Source of the DNA: Pseudomonadota bacterium
GTDB lineage: Bacteria; Pseudomonadota; Gammaproteobacteria; Steroidobacterales; Woeseiaceae
Direction: 5' to 3'
Assembly (NCBI GenBank): GCA_022564475.1
Contig: JADFLJ010000008.1
Span: 1-32,821 of the forward strand
Length of the DNA stretch: 32,821 bases
The position numbers and the translations under genes were made by a program. The notes under the pieces are model-generated. The model saw nothing but the letters and a program-made list of their open reading frames with translations, was not told the DNA's origin and did not search any database. Numbering within the stretch: the first letter of the stretch is position 1; each line of letters starts with the position of its first letter. This document shows, one piece after another, positions 27,846 through 32,821 of the stretch.

Positions 27846-28984
27846 TAGTGGGGCAGGAGCTTCCGATGCGAATGAATCGACATCAGAATACCGAATCCTG
27901 CCATGAGCGTCACCATCGATGTCCCGCCGAAACTCACGAGCGGCAACGGTATGCCAACGACCGGCACGATTCCCGTGACCATCGCTGTATTGACGAATAC
28001 ATAAACGAAAAACGTGAAGCTGATGGAGCCGGCCAGCAAACGCGAGTAGGTGTCGCGCGCCTGCGTCGCGATGTACAAGCCGCGGCCGATTACGAAAATG
28101 TAGAGGCAGAGCAAAGCCAGTACACCCAGCAGGCCGAATTCCTCGCCTAACACGGCAAAAATGAAGTCGGTGTCGCGTTCCGGCAAAAACTCGAGCTGCG
28201 CTTGCGAGCCATTGGTCCAGCCCTTGCCGAACAGACCGCCTGAGCCGATCGCAATCTTCGACTGAATAATATTGTAACCGGCCCCTAGCGGATCGCTGTC
28301 CGGGTTGAGTAAGGTCAGTACGCGCTGGCGCTGATAGTCTTTCATAAACGTCCACAACAGAAGCGCTCCGGGAACGGCCAGCACACCAAGCGCGATCATG
28401 AGTCGAATCGACAGGCCGGCGAGCACGATCACGATAAACCCGGCTGCAGCGATCAGCAGCGCCGTTCCTAGATCCGGTTGGCGCGCGATCAGTATGGTTG
28501 GAACGATGATGATCACGGCAACGATAAGCAACTGTCCGGGTCGCGGCGGTATCGAACGGTCATGCAGGAACCAGGCAGCCATCATTGGGACGGCGAGTTT
28601 CATTATTTCCGACGGCTGGAAACGAATTCCCAGATCAAGCCATCGTTGCGCACCCTGACCAACATCGCCCGTCGTTAAAACGAGGACCAGGAGAATAAGG
28701 CCGGCCGCATACCCCCACGGTGTCCACCGACGAAGAAAATCCGGCGGCATTTGCGCAATAATTATCATGCCGACCAGCGCGACACAGAGCCGTATGACCT
28801 GGTTGAGCGCAAGACGTATGCTCTCACCGGCAGCGCTGTACAGAACGGCGAGACCAAACGCGCATATTAACAACAGACCGGCGAGCAATGGCCCGTCGAT
28901 ATTGAATTGGCGCATGAGCCGCGCAGCGTCAGACAGTGGCGCGGCCTTGGGCGTTAACAATCGTTGTGTGTCACTGAACCGCAT
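27845..28984 (-). CDS. rodA: Rod shape-determining protein RodA (SEDS peptidoglycan polymerase)
   Basis: GDVGQGAQRWLDLGIRFQPSEIMKLAVPMMAAWFL; ARQPDLGTALLI; FLPERDTDFIFAVLGEEFGLLG; PLPLVSFGGTSMVTLMAGFGILMS. Confidence 0.96.
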   Translation of the reverse strand: MRFSDTQRLLTPKAAPLSDAARLMRQFNIDGPLLAGLLLICAFGLAVLYSAAGESIRLALNQVIRLCVALVGMIIIAQMPPDFLRRWTPWGYAAGLILLVLVLTTGDVGQGAQRWLDLGIRFQPSEIMKLAVPMMAAWFLHDRSIPPRPGQLLIVAVIIIVPTILIARQPDLGTALLIAAAGFIVIVLAGLSIRLMIALGVLAVPGALLLWTFMKDYQRQRVLTLLNPDSDPLGAGYNIIQSKIAIGSGGLFGKGWTNGSQAQLEFLPERDTDFIFAVLGEEFGLLGVLALLCLYIFVIGRGLYIATQARDTYSRLLAGSISFTFFVYVFVNTAMVTGIVPVVGIPLPLVSFGGTSMVTLMAGFGILMSIHSHRKLLPH

Positions 28985-30869
28985 CGTTGTATCCGAGGTA
29001 TTGATCCATGATCGCGCGCGCTATCGGAGCGGCGACTCTACTACCGCTGCCGCCATTCTCAACGATAACGGCCACTGCGATCTGCGGATCGTCGAGCGGT
29101 GCGAAAGCAATGAACAAAGCATGGTCGCGCAGACGTTCGACAATCTTTTCCTCGTCGTATTCCTCTTCCTGTCCGATTGAAAAAACCTGCGCCGTGCCAC
29201 TTTTGCCAGCCATCCTGTACGGCGCACCGACACCCACGGCGCGCGCGGTTCCACGGACGCCCTGCATCACATCGTTCATCGCGCCGATAACATCGTCCCA
29301 GTAAAATTCATTCTGTATCTCGACATTACCGATGCGTTCGGGTTTTGTCAGCGTTCGCTCCCCCGTCAGCGGGTCTTCCCAGGCTGCTACGAGGTGTGGG
29401 CGGTAGCGAGCGCCACGTGTTGCCAATGTTGCTACTGCGCTCGCCAACTGCAACGGAGACGCCAGCATGTAGCCCTGACCAATCGCTGCGATGACGGTTT
29501 CACCGTGATACCAGCGTTGATCGGCCCGATTCGAAAAGGCCTTTCGTTTCCACTCTCGTGACGGATTGATGCCGATTCTCTCGCCTCTGACATCCACGCC
29601 ACTGGGTTGGCCAAGGCCGAACTGGTCGAGGTAGTAGTGCATGCTGTCAATGCCGAGTTTGACGCCCATATCGTAAAAATAGACATCGCAGGACTGTTCT
29701 ATGGCGTCGTGCAAGTCCATCTCGCCGTGCCCCTCCGGCTTCCAGTCGCGGTAGCGGTGTGTGCTGTTCGGCAACATGAAGTAGCCGATGCACAGGTTCT
29801 TGCGTGTCAGGTTTGTCGCACCGGTTTCAAGTGCTGCGAGTGCAAGCATGGGTTTGATTGTCGAGCCCGGCGGATAATTGCCGCGTATCGCTCGATTGAA
29901 CAAAGGCTTGTCAGGATTTCCCTGCAGTTCAGCAAATTGCGCGGTCGTCATGCCGACGGCAAACAGGTTCGGGTCGAACGAAGGGGCGCTGACCAGCGCC
30001 AATACTTCACCGCTCCAGGGCTCGATCGCAACAATTGCACCACGACGACCCTGCAGTGCTTTGGTGGCGATGATTTGCAGGTCAAGGTCGATACTGAGAT
30101 ACACATTCGATCCTGGCGCCGGTGATGCGTCGGCGGGCAGGGAATCCAGAATATAGCTGGTGTCAGAGGAGGGGATGACACGCCCGAGCGCGTTGGTTAC
30201 CACGTGTCGATAGCCCGAGTCACCGTGCAGCTGGGACTCGAAACTCTGCTCAATGCCGGTCTTGCCGGTGATGCTCGTTCCGGCGTAGCGAGTGGGATCC
30301 AGAGTTCGAAGATCGTCTTCCGATATCGCACCGACATAACCCAAAGCGTGCGCAACTGCGACGCCGTGTGGATAGTGTCGAACCAGGCGCGGCCGAAAAT
30401 CGACACCCGGGAATCGTGGACGCCGCGTCGCAAAGCTCGCAATCTCCTCATCGCTAAGTCGGAGTCGCAAGCTAACGGGTTTGAAGCGCAGACTGTTTGC
30501 GATCAGTTTTTTCAGTCGTGGAATATCTGCGGACTCAATAAGCTCCAATGCGGCCAGACGAGACAGGGTTCCATCGATGTCTTCCACTTGCTCGGGAATA
30601 AGTTCGAGTTGGTAGGCGGGCAGGTTTTCTGCGAGGACGCGACCCCTGCGATCGAATACCAGCCCGCGGATCGGCGGTACAGCCTCAATGCGAATCCGAT
30701 TGCCTTGCGATCGTTTTGCGAAGTGTTCGTAGTCGATCACTTGCAGTTGCACCAGCCGTGCAACAACAACGGCCAACAATAAAACCGCTACGATTGCGGA
30801 AAAAACCACACGCTTGAAAAACAGCTGCCGTTCGAAACGGTGATCCCTGATGGGCGACAGCAGGGACAT
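28971..30869 (-). CDS. mrdA: Penicillin-binding protein 2
   Basis: IRIEAVPPIRGLVFDRRGRVLAENLPAYQLELIPEQV; NYPPGSTIKPMLALAAL (SxxK); EQSCDVYFYDMGVKLGID; AGKSGTAQVFSIGQ (KSGT). Confidence 0.96.
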   Translation of the reverse strand: MSLLSPIRDHRFERQLFFKRVVFSAIVAVLLLAVVVARLVQLQVIDYEHFAKRSQGNRIRIEAVPPIRGLVFDRRGRVLAENLPAYQLELIPEQVEDIDGTLSRLAALELIESADIPRLKKLIANSLRFKPVSLRLRLSDEEIASFATRRPRFPGVDFRPRLVRHYPHGVAVAHALGYVGAISEDDLRTLDPTRYAGTSITGKTGIEQSFESQLHGDSGYRHVVTNALGRVIPSSDTSYILDSLPADASPAPGSNVYLSIDLDLQIIATKALQGRRGAIVAIEPWSGEVLALVSAPSFDPNLFAVGMTTAQFAELQGNPDKPLFNRAIRGNYPPGSTIKPMLALAALETGATNLTRKNLCIGYFMLPNSTHRYRDWKPEGHGEMDLHDAIEQSCDVYFYDMGVKLGIDSMHYYLDQFGLGQPSGVDVRGERIGINPSREWKRKAFSNRADQRWYHGETVIAAIGQGYMLASPLQLASAVATLATRGARYRPHLVAAWEDPLTGERTLTKPERIGNVEIQNEFYWDDVIGAMNDVMQGVRGTARAVGVGAPYRMAGKSGTAQVFSIGQEEEYDEEKIVERLRDHALFIAFAPLDDPQIAVAVIVENGGSGSRVAAPIARAIMDQYLGYNDAVQ

Positions 30870-30870
30870 C

Positions 30871-31362
30871 CTAGTTACCTAATTGAACGCGGTTTCTCAC
30901 GTTGGACATGAACGAATACAGCAACGGCCAGATGAGCGTGCCCGTGATGACAGGGCCCCAGTAGCTGACTGCAGGCGCCTCCACGCCGGCAACGCCGTTA
31001 ATCCAGAACAATAGAAACTGATACAGCGCGAGCAGCGCGAAGATAGTCGCCGTGAGTTGCGGCAAGGGAAACACTCGTATCAGCAGGTGAGACTTGACGG
31101 TAATGTAAGTGATGACTACCAGTGCCAGCGCATACTGCCCAAGCAGCGTAGCTTGTGCGACATCGACGAAAATGCCGGTGATGAAGGCGGCGCCAACGCC
31201 GTAGCTTCTCGGAACGGTCATGGCCCAGAAAAGGATGATGAGGGCCACCCAGTCGGGGCGAAAGGCCGACATCGAGTCGGGCAGCGGCATCATCGTCAAC
31301 ATCAACGCAACGACGATCGTCATGAAGACCGGCAGATTACGATTGGCGTGATATTTACTCAT
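30871..31362 (-). CDS. mreD: Rod shape-determining protein MreD (alternative start 31383)
   Basis: Hydrophobic, about 163-170 aa, directly downstream of mreC; PDWVALIILFWAMTVPRSYGVGAAFITGIFVDVAQATLLGQYAL. Confidence 0.92.
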   Translation of the reverse strand: MSKYHANRNLPVFMTIVVALMLTMMPLPDSMSAFRPDWVALIILFWAMTVPRSYGVGAAFITGIFVDVAQATLLGQYALALVVITYITVKSHLLIRVFPLPQLTATIFALLALYQFLLFWINGVAGVEAPAVSYWGPVITGTLIWPLLYSFMSNVRNRVQLGN

Positions 31363-32215
31363 CGTTCGTGGCTTGCTCGTCATGTTGCGCGGACCAGATC
31401 AGCATGACTTCTCGCATCTGATCGAGCGCGGCAGTCGGTGTTGCCGTGACTTCGGCAAATGCATCCTGAGGAATGCGTGTGACCGTATCCACTACGGCAA
31501 CCGGATAGCCAGACGGGAATGTGCCGCCCAGGCCCGATGTAACCAGTAAGTCGCCTGTTCGAATGTCGGCGTTGTTTGGCAAACCCGGCAGGTCGAGCCT
31601 GCCAAATTCACCCGTGCCGTAAGCAAGCGTTCTCAGTCCGTTGCGATTTACTTCGACCAGCAGAGCATGGCCCGGGTCGCTGATCAGGATGGCATCGGAT
31701 GTCAGCGGACCCGCTTCCATGACCACGCCGATGATGCCATCGGCATTGATGATCGCCTGACCTGCATAGACGCCTTGCGAACTACCGAGGTCAAGCACGA
31801 TGTTGTGCTTAAACGGATTGGCGTCGACGGCCATGATCGTAACGACACGGACTTCATCCTGGACGCGGCGACGTGCTTCGAGGAAATCCCGCAGCCGATT
31901 GTTCTCTGCTTCGAGTGACGTCAGTCGTTGCAGCCGAGCTGCCGTCAGCAAAATTTCCGCCCGGAGTCTTGAGTTCTCTGTCTGCAATTCTTTTTTCGAC
32001 TTGCTAAGGTCGCTGGCCCAGGCCCAGAAGTTGACAGGCGCAGCCACGATGATACGCATTGGATAAACAGCTGCGCTGATCGCATTGCGCACTGCGTCGA
32101 GATGATTATCGCGATGGTCGAGGAACATGAGCAGCAGGCTCAGCAGCAACAATGCGAACGCACGCGCTCCGAGTGCCGGAATTCTTGCGGGATTTTGTTT
32201 GTAGCTACTGATCAA
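31355..32215 (-). CDS. mreC: Rod shape-determining protein MreC (TTG start)
   Basis: LRLRDFLEARRRV-type coiled coil; NPFKHNIVLDLGSSQGVYAGQAIINADGIIGVVMEAGPLTSDAILISDPGHALLVEVNRNGLR; DIRTGDLLVTSGLGGTFPSGYPVAVV. Confidence 0.94.
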   Translation of the reverse strand: MISSYKQNPARIPALGARAFALLLLSLLLMFLDHRDNHLDAVRNAISAAVYPMRIIVAAPVNFWAWASDLSKSKKELQTENSRLRAEILLTAARLQRLTSLEAENNRLRDFLEARRRVQDEVRVVTIMAVDANPFKHNIVLDLGSSQGVYAGQAIINADGIIGVVMEAGPLTSDAILISDPGHALLVEVNRNGLRTLAYGTGEFGRLDLPGLPNNADIRTGDLLVTSGLGGTFPSGYPVAVVDTVTRIPQDAFAEVTATPTAALDQMREVMLIWSAQHDEQATNDE

Positions 32216-32248
32216 CAGGCTGTCCTTAACCCGGTCGCCGCTGGTCGT

Positions 32249-32821
32249 CTACTCCAAACCGAAAACTGCCGGACCGTGTTCGTCGATAAGCTCAATTACC
32301 CGGCCGCCACCACGTGCGACACAGGTCAACGGATCGTCCGCGATGACAACCGGCAGGCCCGTCTCTTCCATGAGCAGCTTGTCGATTTCGCGCAGCAAGG
32401 CGCCACCGCCCGTCAGCACAATGCCACTCTCTGCGACGTCTGCGCCCAGTTCAGGTGGTGTCTGTTCCAGCGCTTCCTTGACGACGCTGACGATGCCCTG
32501 CAAAGGTTCCTGCAGCGCCTCGAGAATTTCGTTGCTGTTTAGAGTGAAGCTTCGCGGCACGCCCTCGGAGAGATTACGACCCTTAACGGATATCTCGAGA
32601 ACCTGCTGTCCCGGGAATGCCGAGCCGATTTCGTGTTTGATGCGTTCTGCAGTTGCCTCACCGATCAGGATGCCGTAGTTACGACGCACGTAGTTCGTAA
32701 TGGCCTCGTCGAAGCGATCACCACCGATACGAACTGACGCCGCATCGACGATACCGTTCCGCGACATCACCGCGCCCTCGGACGTGCCGCCGCCGATATC
32801 GAGTACCCTCGACCCGCCAGC
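32249..32821 (-). CDS. mreB: Rod shape-determining protein MreB, 5' end outside the window
   Basis: Frame open to the window end: [66 protein letters not shown]...[18 protein letters not shown]...[38 protein letters not shown]. Confidence 0.96.
   Translation of the reverse strand, partial: AGGSRVLDIGGGTSEGAVMSRNGIVDAASVRIGGDRFDEAITNYVRRNYGILIGEATAERIKHEIGSAFPGQQVLEISVKGRNLSEGVPRSFTLNSNEILEALQEPLQGIVSVVKEALEQTPPELGADVAESGIVLTGGGALLREIDKLLMEETGLPVVIADDPLTCVARGGGRVIELIDEHGPAVFGLE

Noticed and set aside
27846-28355. 170-codon N-terminal extension of the mltB ORF
   Set aside because: It overlaps rodA out of frame and has low-quality composition. A signal-peptide start at 27845 with TAATG coupling explains mltB.
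1-32821. CRISPR arrays, tRNA/rRNA genes, transposases, integrases, phage or defence genes
   Set aside because: None recognised by eye on either strand. Coding density is almost fully accounted for by housekeeping genes, so this is not an accessory island.

Overview
This is a GC-rich, gene-dense bacterial chromosome segment. Gene content and order look gammaproteobacterial. It is almost entirely core metabolism and envelope biogenesis. Left to right: the glycine-cleavage cluster (gcvH truncated at the window edge, gcvPA, an atypical Tpx-family peroxiredoxin, gcvPB); a three-gene envelope cassette (a 932-aa double-protease/multi-PDZ protein resembling eukaryotic Nma111/Deg7, an M23 peptidase, a small lipoprotein); a YyaL/DUF255 thioredoxin-domain protein; lgt-thyA-folA; a minus-strand operon lptD-surA-pdxA-rsmA-apaG-apaH that runs directly into kynurenine-pathway genes (3-HAO, kynU, kmo); amgK-murU; and a minus-strand elongasome operon mreB(partial)-mreC-mreD-mrdA-rodA-mltB-rlpA-dacA-ybeD-lipB. 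I saw no CRISPR array, tRNA, rRNA, transposon or phage genes. The best candidates for something unusual are the Nma111/Deg7-like protease with an apparently dead second protease domain, the Tpx lacking both the motif proline and the usual resolving cysteine, the coupling of the kynurenine/quinolinate genes to apaH, and an amgK ORF whose conserved N-terminus has no ATG/GTG/TTG start. All homology statements come from motif recognition by eye; no database search was run.
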